Below are positions 46,623-57,310 of a DNA stretch of 64,000 nucleotides, piece by piece (position 1 is the first letter of the stretch; every line of letters begins with the position of its first letter). Where the stretch lies: positions 248,001-312,000 of the forward strand of contig NZ_CP088294.1 in the NCBI RefSeq assembly GCF_024666525.1, written 5' to 3'. Below the pieces are notes generated by a model. That model ran no database searches and was not told where the DNA came from. It saw only the letters and a program-made list of their open reading frames with translations. The translations under genes and the position numbers were made by a program. The DNA comes from Pseudomonas sp. J452. GTDB lineage: Bacteria; Pseudomonadota; Gammaproteobacteria; Pseudomonadales; Pseudomonadaceae.

Positions 46623-48491
46623 TTAGATCCACAGCTTCTTGTAGTCACGACCACCGAAGATCAGGTTAACCATCGCACGAGTCACCATGATCGCGGTGAA
46701 CATCGAGGTGACGATACCCAGCGACATGGTCACGGCGAAGCCCTTGACCGGCCCAGTACCCATGGCGAAGAGGATGCCACCGACCAGCAAGGTGGTCAGG
46801 TTGGAGTCGAGAATCGCCGTATAGGCACGATCGAAGCCCTCATGAATGGCACGCTGCACCGACATGCCATTGGCGATTTCCTCGCGGATACGCGAGAAGA
46901 TCAGCACGTTGGCATCCACCGCCATACCCATGGTCAGGACGATACCGGCGATACCCGGCAGGGTCAGGGTGGCACTGAGCAGCGACATCAGCGCCAGCAG
47001 CAGCACCATGTTGAAACCCAAGGCTACAGTCGCCAGGATGCCGAAGAAGCGGTAGATGGCGAGAATGAACAGGGACACGAAGAGCATGCCCCACAGGGAC
47101 GCATCGATACCCTTGGCAATGTTGTCGGCACCCAGGCTCGGGCCGATGGTGCGCTCTTCGGCGAAGTACATCGGCGCCGCCAGGCCACCGGCACGCAGCA
47201 GCAGGGCCAGCTCCGACGACTCGCCCTGACCATCCAGGCCGGTAATGCGGAACTGGCTACCCAGCGGCGACTGGATGGTCGCCAGACTGATGATCTTGCG
47301 CTCTTCCTTGAAGGTCTGGATCGCCTGCTCTTTCTCGACACCGTCAACCATCTGCTTGGCGTAACGAGTCATCGGCTTCTGCTCGATGAAGATCACCGCC
47401 ATGCTGCGCCCGACATTGTTGCGGGTGGCGCGATTCATCAGCTCGCCACCATGGTTGTCCAGGCGGATATTGACCTGCGGACTGCCATTCTCATCGAAGC
47501 TGGCCTGGGCGTCGGTCACCTGGTCGCCGGTGATGATCAGGCCACGCTCCAACGCTACAGCTGGACGACCCTCCTCGCGGAACTCGAAGAATTCACTGGA
47601 AGCGCGCGGCGCATCCACCTCGGCCTGCAAGCGGAACTCCAGGTTGGCGGTCTTGCCGAGGATGCGCTTGGCTTCGGCAGTATCCTGCACGCCCGGCAGC
47701 TCGACCACGATGCGGTTGGCACCCTGACGCTGCACCAGCGGTTCCGCCACACCGAGCTCATTGACCCGGTTACGTACGGTGGTCAGGTTCTGCTTGATCG
47801 AATACTCGCGAATCTCTGCAAGCTTGGCCTGACTCAGCACCAGACTCAGCACCTGCAAGCCATTGCGCTCGCTGGTAACCTGTTCGAAATCGATGAAGTC
47901 CTTGCGAATCAGGCCCTGGGCCTTTTCCAGCTGCTCGGCATCAGTGAAGCCAAGCTGGATCGCCCCCTCCTGCTGCGGCAGGCTGCGATAGCGCAGACGC
48001 TCCTTGCGCAGCAGGCTCTTCACTTCGCCTTCATATACCTTAAGACGCGCACCAACAGCCTTGTCCATGTCCACTTCCAACAGGAAGTGCACACCGCCGG
48101 ACAAGTCCAGACCCAGCTTCATCGGGCCGGCACCAATGCTGCGCAGCCACTGCGGCGTAGTCGGCGCCAGGTTCAGCGCTACCACGTACTCATCACCGAG
48201 CAGACGATGCACCAGCTCCTTGCCCGGCAGCTGATCAGCCTTGTTGGCCAGACGTACCAGCCCCGCATTACCCTTATCGTTCAGGGTGGCAGCCTTGACC
48301 TCGATACCCGCCTCGCTCAGCGCCTTGCTGATGCGATCCAGATCGGCCTGACCGACCTGCAAGGCCGTACTGGCACCACTGACCTGGATAGCCGGATCAT
48401 CCGGATACAGGTTGGGTGCGGAGTAAATGAAGCCAACCACCAGCACAGCCAGGATCAGCAGGTACTTCCACAAGGGGTATTTATTGAGCAT
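46623..48491 (-). CDS. secD: Protein translocase subunit SecD
   Basis: 622 residues. First membrane helix at the N-terminus (YPLWKYLLILAVLVVGFIYS), the LGLDLSGGVHFLLEVDM signature, a large periplasmic P1 domain, then five helices with 'GMAVDANVLIFSRIREE'. Works with SecF and YajC at SecYEG. It has a weak ribosome site, and a hairpin separates it from yajC. Confidence 0.98.
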   Translation of the reverse strand: MLNKYPLWKYLLILAVLVVGFIYSAPNLYPDDPAIQVSGASTALQVGQADLDRISKALSEAGIEVKAATLNDKGNAGLVRLANKADQLPGKELVHRLLGDEYVVALNLAPTTPQWLRSIGAGPMKLGLDLSGGVHFLLEVDMDKAVGARLKVYEGEVKSLLRKERLRYRSLPQQEGAIQLGFTDAEQLEKAQGLIRKDFIDFEQVTSERNGLQVLSLVLSQAKLAEIREYSIKQNLTTVRNRVNELGVAEPLVQRQGANRIVVELPGVQDTAEAKRILGKTANLEFRLQAEVDAPRASSEFFEFREEGRPAVALERGLIITGDQVTDAQASFDENGSPQVNIRLDNHGGELMNRATRNNVGRSMAVIFIEQKPMTRYAKQMVDGVEKEQAIQTFKEERKIISLATIQSPLGSQFRITGLDGQGESSELALLLRAGGLAAPMYFAEERTIGPSLGADNIAKGIDASLWGMLFVSLFILAIYRFFGILATVALGFNMVLLLALMSLLSATLTLPGIAGIVLTMGMAVDANVLIFSRIREEIANGMSVQRAIHEGFDRAYTAILDSNLTTLLVGGILFAMGTGPVKGFAVTMSLGIVTSMFTAIMVTRAMVNLIFGGRDYKKLWI

Positions 48492-48509
48492 GACGCCGCC
48501 CGTTATGAC

Positions 48510-48532
48510 ACGGGGCGCATGATGCGCCCCGT
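48510..48532 (-). other. Intercistronic hairpin between yajC and secD
   Basis: ACGGGGCGC (48510-48518), ATGAT loop, GCGCCCCGT (48524-48532). No T-run, so it may be an RNA-stability or partial-stop element within the yajC-secD-secF transcript. Confidence 0.55.
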
Positions 48533-48553
48533 CGTTGGTGAAGAATGAATCGT

Positions 48554-48895
48554 TTAGATAGCTTTCAGAGTGCCTTTCGGCAGGGTCGCCGCAATGGCCT
48601 GCTTCTGAAACTTCAGCTCGACATTGTCGGAAACTTCAACCACCACGAAATCATCGGAAACCTTGGTGACCTTGCCAGCCAGACCGCCGGAAGTGACCAC
48701 TTCGTCGCCCTTCTGCAGGCCGCCGAGCAGGTTCTTGTGCTCCTTGGCGCGCTTGGCCTGAGGGCGCCAGATCATCAGATAGAATATGACCAAAAAGCCA
48801 ACCAGGAACACCCACTCGAAACCACTACCAGCAGGACCAGCTGCAGCAGCCGGAGCGGCGGTATCGGCAAAAGCGGAGGGAATCAGAAAGCTCAT
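48554..48895 (-). CDS. yajC: Sec translocon accessory protein YajC
   Basis: 113 residues. One membrane helix (about 28-47, WVFLVGFLVIFYLMIWRPQAKR), then the cytoplasmic KEHKNLLGGLQKGDEVVTSG motif. AGGAG before the ATG. An Ala-rich N-terminus lies in the periplasm. Confidence 0.97.
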   Translation of the reverse strand: MSFLIPSAFADTAAPAAAAGPAGSGFEWVFLVGFLVIFYLMIWRPQAKRAKEHKNLLGGLQKGDEVVTSGGLAGKVTKVSDDFVVVEVSDNVELKFQKQAIAATLPKGTLKAI

Positions 48896-49052
48896 GGATA
48901 ACTCCTATTACGAGGTCTTTAAACTGTTGTTATTGGCAACTGCTGATGCAGGCCATGAATAGATCAGGGCGACGCGAGCGAACGCACGGGCTAGAAGCTA
49001 AATGGGTGCATTTCACCCGATTTCAACACCACCGTGCGCCGGCAAACAGCTT

Positions 49053-51226
<2,174 letters not shown>

Positions 51227-51335
51227 GGTGAAAGATCGTCTTGCAGGGCCACAAAGCTTACCGGAAACCACCCACACTGGCCACGCAAGCCGATTGACCG
51301 ACTTCCACGGCCTCCCTATACTGCGCGCCCATCGT

Positions 51336-51419
51336 GCCCCGGTGGCGGAATGGTAGACGCGGCGGATTCAAAATCCGTTTTCGCAAGAAGTGGGAGTTCG
51401 AGTCTCCCCCGGGGCACCA
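51336..51419 (+). tRNA. tRNA-Leu(CAA)
   Basis: Acceptor GCCCCGG pairs with CCGGGGC and the CCA is encoded. Anticodon stem GCGGA/TCCGT with loop TTCAAAA gives anticodon CAA. A long variable arm (TTTCGCAAGAAG) shows the class II fold, and GTTCGAGTC is the T loop. 84 bases. Confidence 0.95.
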
Positions 51420-51709
51420 GTCACCCAGTTTCAGCACTCATTCGAGACGCCTGAAACCCTCCTGAAACACCCGCCGCAGAGCCCCGAAAAAGTGCACGAA
51501 AGTGACCGTTTCGCAGGGCTTGGCAAACCCAACCGAGTTAGCTAGAGTGTGCCCACTGTGTTTGCATGGGTCGCTATGAATCGTGACCTGGTGCAGTAGA
51601 TCCTAGATCCGCTAAACCCGCTCGACTTCTCTTACTCTCTGCAACCAGTCCCAGCCCTCTTCGCCAAAGCAAGAGGCTGTCATTAACTCTAGTTTCAAGG
51701 AAATAAGAC
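51420..51709 (+). other. Gene-free stretch, likely 5' leader of the cold-shock gene
   Basis: 290 bases between the tRNA and the cold-shock gene, without an open frame I would trust. Cold-shock mRNAs of the CspA type usually carry a long 5' leader whose folding controls translation. I see no convincing named motif. Confidence 0.35.
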
Positions 51710-51922
51710 ATGTCGAATCGTCAAACCGGCACCGTTAAGTGGTTCAACGACGAGAAGGGCTTTGGCTTCATCACCCCAGAGAGCGGTCCGGATCTGTTCG
51801 TACACTTCCGCGCTATCGAAGGTAATGGCTTCAAGAGCCTGAAAGAAGGCCAGAAGGTTACTTTCGAAGCCGTTCAAGGCCAGAAAGGCATGCAGGCTGA
51901 CAAGGTCCAGGTTCTGGGCTAA
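51710..51922 (+). CDS. CspA-family cold-shock protein
   Basis: 70 residues. RNP1 KGFGFI and RNP2 DLFVHF are intact ([20 protein letters not shown]). Single-stranded nucleic-acid binder that melts RNA structure. Closest in my memory to Pseudomonas CapB/CspA. AAGGAAAT before the ATG; strong terminator after. Confidence 0.95.
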   Translation: MSNRQTGTVKWFNDEKGFGFITPESGPDLFVHFRAIEGNGFKSLKEGQKVTFEAVQGQKGMQADKVQVLG

Positions 51923-51940
51923 GTTTCGCTGCTCCGAAGA

Positions 51941-51970
51941 GCCCCTGATGGCAACATCAGGGGCTTTTTT
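51941..51970 (+). terminator. Terminator after the cold-shock gene
   Basis: GCCCCTGATG (51941-51950), GCAA, CATCAGGGGC (51955-51964), TTTTTT. Confidence 0.93.
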
Positions 51971-52026
51971 GTGCCTGCAATTTGTTGCCCGTACAATCGG
52001 CGCAGTCTTTCTCTCCCGAGCCATCC

Positions 52027-52533
52027 ATGCCCAAGCACATGCTGCGCCCCCAAGGCGACTTCCCCGCCGCCAGACTGCCCCGCCGCCTGGCCGCGATGTT
52101 CTACGATTTCCTGCTGTCCATCGCGCTGATGATGGTGGTTACGCTGCTCTACCAGCAGGGCCTGCTGCGCCTGATCTATGGCGACGAGCAACTGCTGGCC
52201 ATGTCGCAGGCCGGCGGCCTGGATCGCGACCCGATGCTCGCAACTGTTGTGCTGTTCAGCCTGTTCGCCTTCTTCGCCAAGTTCTGGACCCACAACGGCC
52301 AGACCCTCGGCATGCAGGTGTGGGGCCTGCGCATCCAGAATGCCGATGGCTCGGCGATCACCTTGTGGCAGGCCTTGCTACGCTTCCTGATCGCCATCAT
52401 CTCCTGGCTGCTCGGGGGCCTGGGCTTCCTGTGGATGCTGTGGGACAAGCAACAGCGCAGCTGGCACGACATCTACTCGGAAAGCCGCGTCATCCAGCTG
52501 CCGAAGAACATTCATCAGCAGGGCAAGAACTAG
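52027..52533 (+). CDS. RDD-family membrane protein
   Basis: 168 residues from the ATG at 52027. N-terminal PRRLAAMFYDFLLSIALM gives the RDD-type Arg/Asp pattern, with three hydrophobic segments (about 22-45, 72-92, 118-145). The 'SLGMQVWGLRI'-like region (QTLGMQVWGLRIQNADG) is the family hallmark. Role unclear; RDD proteins have been linked to transport and stress. The stop codon lies inside an inverted repeat. Confidence 0.9.
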   Translation: MPKHMLRPQGDFPAARLPRRLAAMFYDFLLSIALMMVVTLLYQQGLLRLIYGDEQLLAMSQAGGLDRDPMLATVVLFSLFAFFAKFWTHNGQTLGMQVWGLRIQNADGSAITLWQALLRFLIAIISWLLGGLGFLWMLWDKQQRSWHDIYSESRVIQLPKNIHQQGKN

Positions 52534-52605
52534 CAGGCCGTTGAGAAGCGCTGGCGAGGCAGTCGAGCCTGTTTGCGCAGGTAGTTCTTCAACGGCCTGC
52601 TAGTT
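52528..52605. repeat. Long inverted repeat shared by two convergent stop codons
   Basis: Perfect 17-bp arms: AACTAGCAGGCCGTTGA at 52528-52544 and its complement at 52589-52605, with 44 bases between. Both flanking genes end with the TAG inside the arms. It probably acts as a two-way terminator; REP-like origin is possible. Confidence 0.85.
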
Positions 52606-53514
52606 CGCCAGCCCCGGCAGCAGCACATTGCTGACCAACCAGGTGGTCGCCAGCGCACCCACCAGGCACAGCACAGCGCCACCGGCCGCCTGCCAATAGA
52701 AACCGCGCGCCAACACATCCTCGCCATGACTGGAAAGGATGAAAGGCTGCGACTCGGGCGGGCGACGCAACTGGTTGTAGCTTGGCAAATCACCCTGCTG
52801 GAGCTGCCGGCGCTGCGCCTCGACCCGCGCCGACTCGCGCATGCGCGTCCACTCGCCATCATCCAGCCGACCATCGTCGTTGCTGTCGAAGCGTTGCAGC
52901 AGACCGGCGAAGTCGCCCTTCCACTCGCGCACCACGGCGCCCTGCGCCAGCGTCAGGTCGAATGCCTGGGCGCCACCGGCAGTACGAAAATCACCGATGG
53001 CATACAGCGGCTCGCCGGCATGCAGGCGCTCTTCGGTGTAGCGGTAGTCGCTGCCGCCAGATAGCAACCAGCCGAGCATGCCACTGGAACCCTCCAGCAT
53101 CCGCGGATGACGCTGACTGCCGCGCCAGACCTGCTTGGTCGCCGGGCGTACCTCGGCCCCCAGCGGGTTGATCAGGCACTCGCCCGTACCGTCGTCGAAG
53201 CGCAGCCAGCCTTCACTGCTGCCACTCTCGACCACGCGCCAGGAGCGATTCTTGCCGTTCTGGCTGTACTCCTCGATCTTGAAGCGCCACCACAGGCAAG
53301 GCGTGCCGGTCAGCGGGCCGGTGATCTGCACATCCGGCTGATCCTGCAGCACGCCATACAGCTCGACATAACCCTGCGCCGCCGAGCGCACCTTCGAGGT
53401 TGGCGTATCCAGCAGGAAGCGCGCTTCAGCCAGACGTTTCAGGCACCACCAGCCACCGCCGGCACAGGCGCCGACGCTGAAGGCCAGGCTGATGACCAGT
53501 CCACCGACACCCAT
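52600..53514 (-). CDS. GIDE-domain (MULAN-like) membrane protein with an EF-hand
   Basis: 304 residues. Hydrophobic N-terminus (1-24) and C-terminus (about 273-297) suggest two membrane passes with a soluble domain between. The middle carries the GIDE pattern of bacterial relatives of the mitochondrial ligase MULAN (GPLTGTPCLWWRFKIEEYSQ, 'PLYAIGDFRTAGG'). No RING finger is present, so ligase activity is not expected. A full EF-hand loop DSNDDGRLDDGE lies at 210-221. It follows lemA by 2 bases on the same strand, a common bacterial pairing of unknown function. Confidence 0.82.
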   Translation of the reverse strand: MGVGGLVISLAFSVGACAGGGWWCLKRLAEARFLLDTPTSKVRSAAQGYVELYGVLQDQPDVQITGPLTGTPCLWWRFKIEEYSQNGKNRSWRVVESGSSEGWLRFDDGTGECLINPLGAEVRPATKQVWRGSQRHPRMLEGSSGMLGWLLSGGSDYRYTEERLHAGEPLYAIGDFRTAGGAQAFDLTLAQGAVVREWKGDFAGLLQRFDSNDDGRLDDGEWTRMRESARVEAQRRQLQQGDLPSYNQLRRPPESQPFILSSHGEDVLARGFYWQAAGGAVLCLVGALATTWLVSNVLLPGLAN

Positions 53515-53516
53515 GC

Positions 53517-54089
53517 TCAGTTGAACAGCGACTTGAGGTCGACGTCGGCCTTCTCCGCATCGCTGAACTCCAGCAACTCGGCCGCCTGGAAGGCGAACAG
53601 GCGCGCGATGATCACGTCCGGAAACTGCTCGATGCGCACGTTGTTCAGGTTGACCGCCTCGTTGTACAGCTCGCGGCGATCGGCGATGGCGTTCTCCAGG
53701 CCGGAGATGCGCTGCTGCAGGTGCTGGAAGCTGTCATTGGCCTTGAGGTCCGGGTAGTTCTCGGCCAGCGCGAACAACTGGCCGAGACCGGCACGCAGGC
53801 CGCTTTCCGCCTGCCCGAGGGCGCCGACGTCGTGTTTCTCGCGGGCACTGGCCACGGCATTGCGCGCGGCGATCACCCGCTCCAGAGTGGTGCGCTCGTG
53901 CTGCATGTACTGCTTGCAGGTTTCCACCAGCTTGGGCAGCTCGTCGTGGCGCTGCTTGAGCAGTACATCGATGTTCGACCAGGCCTTGCTCACCCCGTGC
54001 TTGAGGCGCACCAGGCCGTTATACAGACCAACCGCCCAGGCGGCGGCGAGGAACAGGACAACCAGAACGGCGACTAGGGTCAAACTCAT
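53517..54089 (-). CDS. lemA: LemA-family protein
   Basis: 190 residues. One membrane segment at the N-terminus (about 4-24), then the helical LemA domain ('NGLVRLKHGVSKAWSNIDVLLKQRHDELPKLVETCKQYMQHE', 'ENYPDLKANDSFQHLQQRISGLENAIADRRELYNEAVN'). The membrane segment comes first, so most of the protein is soluble. Co-transcribed with the GIDE protein downstream. No biochemical role known. Confidence 0.93.
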   Translation of the reverse strand: MSLTLVAVLVVLFLAAAWAVGLYNGLVRLKHGVSKAWSNIDVLLKQRHDELPKLVETCKQYMQHERTTLERVIAARNAVASAREKHDVGALGQAESGLRAGLGQLFALAENYPDLKANDSFQHLQQRISGLENAIADRRELYNEAVNLNNVRIEQFPDVIIARLFAFQAAELLEFSDAEKADVDLKSLFN

Positions 54090-54189
54090 GGCAACACTCC
54101 TTGTGGACTGCCGGCATTCTAGCGGCAGCGGCCCGCCTGCACAGTCCCCGGAATGCTGGCCAGTTCGGAATAAATAGTCCTTTACATAA

Positions 54190-54208
54190 AATGCAAATCT
54201 TTCGCATT
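54190..54208. promoter_or_regulatory. Fur-like dyad upstream of the imelysin operon
   Basis: AATGCAAAT-C-TTTCGCATT, a 9-1-9 imperfect dyad. It matches an idealised Fur site (AATGATAAT and its complement) at about 14 of 19 bases by eye. It lies 62 bases before the first gene. Related operons in P. aeruginosa are iron-repressed, which supports the call. Confidence 0.45.
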
Positions 54209-54270
54209 ATTGCGCGGTTTTCTAGTGCAACTGCATTGCACTCCCATCTCCATACGCAAAGGACCCCGCC

Positions 54271-55599
54271 ATGACTCGTATGCCCCTGGCCACCGCCAGC
54301 CTGCTGGCCCTCGCCATTGCCCTCGCCGGCTGCGGTGAAGACAAAGCCGCCGCACCGCAAGCCGCTGCCCCAGCAGCCGCCAGCAGTGCTGCCGCGACCC
54401 TGAAAGTCGCCGATGCCGACGCCAAGGCCGTAGTCAGCCATTACGCGGATCTGGCCCTGGCCGTGTTCAGCGATGCCGCCAGCACCGGCAAAGCCCTGCA
54501 AACCGCCATCGACGCCCTGCTCGCCAACCCGAGCGACGCCACCCTGCAAGCCGCTCGCCAAGCCTGGCTGGCCGCCCGCGCCCCCTACATGCAGACCGAA
54601 GTGTTCCGCTTCGGCAACGCCGTGGTCGACGACTGGGAAGGCCAGTTGAACGCCTGGCCGCTGGACGAAGGCCTGATCGACTACGTCGCCAAGGATTACC
54701 AGCACGCCCTGGGCAACCCGGGCGCCAGCGCCAACATCATCGCCAACACCACCATCCAGGTTGGCGAAGACAAGGTCGATGCCACCACCATCACCCCCGA
54801 ACTGCTGGCCAGCCTGAACGAGCTGGGCGGTTCCGAGGCCAACGTCGCCACCGGTTACCACGCCATCGAGTTCCTCCTCTGGGGCCAGGACCTGAATGGC
54901 AGCAACCCGGGTGCCGGCGCCCGTCCAGCCAGCGACTTCATCGTCGGCGCCGGCGCTACCGGCGAGCACAACGAGCGTCGCCGCGCCTACCTGAAAGCCG
55001 CTACCGACCTGCTGGTCAGCGACCTCGACGCGATGGTCGTGCAGTGGCAAGCCGGCAACGCCGACAACTACCGCGCCAAGCTGGAAGCCGAATCGGCCGA
55101 GAATGGCCTGCGCAAGATGCTGTTCGGCATGGGCAGCCTGTCCCTCGGCGAACTGGCCGGCGAGCGCATGAAAGTCGCCCTGGAAGCCAACTCCACCGAA
55201 GACGAGCACGACTGCTTCAGCGACAACACCCACAACTCGCATTTCTACAACGGTAAAGGCATCCGCAACGTTTACCTGGGCGAGTACAAGAAAGTCGACG
55301 GCACCACCCTGAGCGGTCCGAGCCTGTCGTCCCTGGTGGCCAAGCTCGACGCCGCCGCCGACAGCACCCTCAAAGCCGACCTGGCAGCCAGCGAAGCCAA
55401 GCTGCAGGCCCTGGTCGACAGCGCCGAGAAGAGCAACGTGCACTTCGACCAGCTGATCGCCGCCGACAACACTGCCGGCCAGCAGATCGTCCGCGACGCC
55501 ATTGCCGCCCTGGTCAAGCAGACCGGCGCCATCGAGCAGGCTGCCGGCAAGCTGGGCATCAGCGACCTGAACCCGGACACCGCCGACCACCAGTTCTGA
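54271..55599 (+). CDS. Imelysin-family lipoprotein (IcmP-like)
   Basis: 442 residues. Lipobox LAIALAGC with Cys21, then an Ala-rich linker. Imelysin domain: motif HAIE (His197-x-x-Glu200) in GYHAIEFLLWG, plus the YVAKDYQHALG and DDEHDCFSDNTHNSHFYN-like segment (EDEHDCFSDNTHNSHFYN). Related to P. aeruginosa IcmP (PA4370), reported as an insulin-cleaving metalloprotease; for most family members a role in iron uptake is likelier. First gene of a four-gene operon, followed by its own terminator, so read-through may be limited. Confidence 0.92.
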   Translation: MTRMPLATASLLALAIALAGCGEDKAAAPQAAAPAAASSAAATLKVADADAKAVVSHYADLALAVFSDAASTGKALQTAIDALLANPSDATLQAARQAWLAARAPYMQTEVFRFGNAVVDDWEGQLNAWPLDEGLIDYVAKDYQHALGNPGASANIIANTTIQVGEDKVDATTITPELLASLNELGGSEANVATGYHAIEFLLWGQDLNGSNPGAGARPASDFIVGAGATGEHNERRRAYLKAATDLLVSDLDAMVVQWQAGNADNYRAKLEAESAENGLRKMLFGMGSLSLGELAGERMKVALEANSTEDEHDCFSDNTHNSHFYNGKGIRNVYLGEYKKVDGTTLSGPSLSSLVAKLDAAADSTLKADLAASEAKLQALVDSAEKSNVHFDQLIAADNTAGQQIVRDAIAALVKQTGAIEQAAGKLGISDLNPDTADHQF

Positions 55600-55615
55600 T
55601 ATCCGCAGCACTGGC

Positions 55616-55649
55616 AACCGATGCGCCCACAAGGCGCATCGGTTTTTTT
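55616..55649 (+). terminator. Terminator after the first imelysin gene
   Basis: AACCGATGCGCC (55616-55627), CACAA, GGCGCATCGGTT (55633-55644), then more T. A second, AT-rich hairpin (AAAAATTGC/GCAATTTTT) lies at 55700-55722. Confidence 0.9.
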
Positions 55650-55886
55650 ATGTCCGCCATCCCTGGCGGCCACCCTTCGGGCCGTCGCTACGCGACGTTA
55701 AAAATTGCTCCCGGCAATTTTTCTATGCCTGCCAGCCCAGAATCTGTTCCCGAAAACGCTTAATGCCGACCTGCACACCAGCCCCTGCGGCAGCACGCCT
55801 CAGTTCGCGAACGCAAATCCCTCTTATTTGAATTCCATTAGCCTGCTAAGATTGTCCGCCAGATTTTCTGCTCAGGTTCGTGCTCG

Positions 55887-57299
55887 ATGCCTTTCCAGCT
55901 CCGCCTCTGTGTCCTGGCGCTGACGCTCAGTCTGGCCGCCTGTGAACAGCCGCTGCCGCCGGTCGAACCCGGCGAGGCGCTATCTGCGGGCAGCGCCACG
56001 GTGCGCCAGGCCGACCAGAATGCCTTCTCCCTGCCCTCCGCCAACCTCGCTCCGTCGCGGCGCCTGGACTTCAGCGTGGGCAACAGTTTCTTCCGCAATC
56101 CCTGGGTCAGTGCCCCGGCAACCACCACCGCGCGTGACGGCCTGGGCCCGCTGTTCAACACCAACGCCTGCCAGAACTGCCATATCAAGGACGGTCGCGG
56201 CCACCCACCGGCGCCGGACGCCAGCACGGCGACCTCCATGCTGGTGCGTCTGTCGATTCCCAGTGATGGCTCGCCTGCCCATACCGAGTTGCTGTTACAC
56301 CAGGGCGTGGTCCCTGAACCGGTCTATGGCGGCCAGCTGCAGGACATGAGCAACCCCGGCCATGCGCCGGAAGCCAAGGTGCGGGTGAGCTACAGCAGCG
56401 TGCCGGTACGCTTTGCCGACGGCACTCAGGTCGAGTTGCGCCAACCCAAGCTGGAGATCAGCCGCCTGGCCTATGGCGAGCTGCACCCACAGACCCAGCT
56501 CTCCGCCCGCATCGCCCCGCCGATGATCGGCCTCGGCCTGCTCGAAGCCATCCCAGAGGCCGCCATCCTGGCCAATGCCGACCCCGATGACCGCAACGGC
56601 GACGGCATCCGCGGCGTAGCCAACCAGGTCTGGGACCGCGCCCAGCAGCGCACGGTGCTCGGGCGCTTCGGCTGGAAGGCCGGACAGCCCAGTCTCAACC
56701 AGCAGAATGCCGACGCCTTCGCCAACGACATGGGCCTGACCAGCGCGGCGAACCGCCAGGACAACTGCAGCAGCGCACAGACCGACTGCCGCACTGCGGT
56801 GAATGGCGACGAGCTGGAGGTCAGCGACACCATCATGGCCAGCGTGCTGTTCTACACCCGCAACCTGGCAGTGCCGGCACGCCGTGCCGTGGACGATCTG
56901 CAGGTGCGCCGTGGCAAGCAGCTGTTCAGCCAGGCCGGCTGCGCGCAGTGCCACACGCCGAGCTTCACCACCGCAGCCGATGCCGCCGAACCGGAGCTGG
57001 CCAACCAGCTGATCCGCCCTTACAGCGACCTGCTGCTGCACGATATGGGCGAAGGGCTGGCTGACGGCCGCGACGAGTTCCAGGCCAATGGTCGCCAGTG
57101 GCGCACCGCGCCGCTGTGGGGCATCGGCCTGACCCAGGCAGTCAACGGCCACACCCAGCTCCTCCACGACGGTCGTGCCCGCAACCTGCTGGAGGCCATC
57201 CTCTGGCATGGCGGCGAAGCGCAACAAGCCAAAGACCAGATTCTCGAATTCGATGCCGACCAGCGCCAGGCGCTGCTGGCATTCCTCAACTCGCTCTAA
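55887..57299 (+). CDS. Dihaem cytochrome c / peroxidase-like lipoprotein (DUF1111 type)
   Basis: 470 residues. Lipobox SLAAC (Cys19). Two haem-binding sites: CQNCH at 95-99 and CAQCH at 352-356. The body, with DPDDRNGDGIRGVANQVWD and RFGWKAGQPSLNQQNADAF, matches the family often annotated 'thiol oxidoreductase'. A Ca-binding-like DRNGDG loop is visible. Periplasm-facing. It sits between two imelysin genes, as in the iron-regulated PA4370-PA4373 group, where it may oxidise iron or act as an electron partner. 11 bases to the next gene. Confidence 0.9.
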   Translation: MPFQLRLCVLALTLSLAACEQPLPPVEPGEALSAGSATVRQADQNAFSLPSANLAPSRRLDFSVGNSFFRNPWVSAPATTTARDGLGPLFNTNACQNCHIKDGRGHPPAPDASTATSMLVRLSIPSDGSPAHTELLLHQGVVPEPVYGGQLQDMSNPGHAPEAKVRVSYSSVPVRFADGTQVELRQPKLEISRLAYGELHPQTQLSARIAPPMIGLGLLEAIPEAAILANADPDDRNGDGIRGVANQVWDRAQQRTVLGRFGWKAGQPSLNQQNADAFANDMGLTSAANRQDNCSSAQTDCRTAVNGDELEVSDTIMASVLFYTRNLAVPARRAVDDLQVRRGKQLFSQAGCAQCHTPSFTTAADAAEPELANQLIRPYSDLLLHDMGEGLADGRDEFQANGRQWRTAPLWGIGLTQAVNGHTQLLHDGRARNLLEAILWHGGEAQQAKDQILEFDADQRQALLAFLNSL

Positions 57300-57310
57300 A
57301 GGAGACCGGC

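Noticed and set aside
44991..48548. 1185-codon open frame on the plus strand
   Set aside because: It lies exactly opposite secF, secD and the glycine-zipper gene; its His/Gln/Arg-rich product is what antisense reading of high-GC genes gives.
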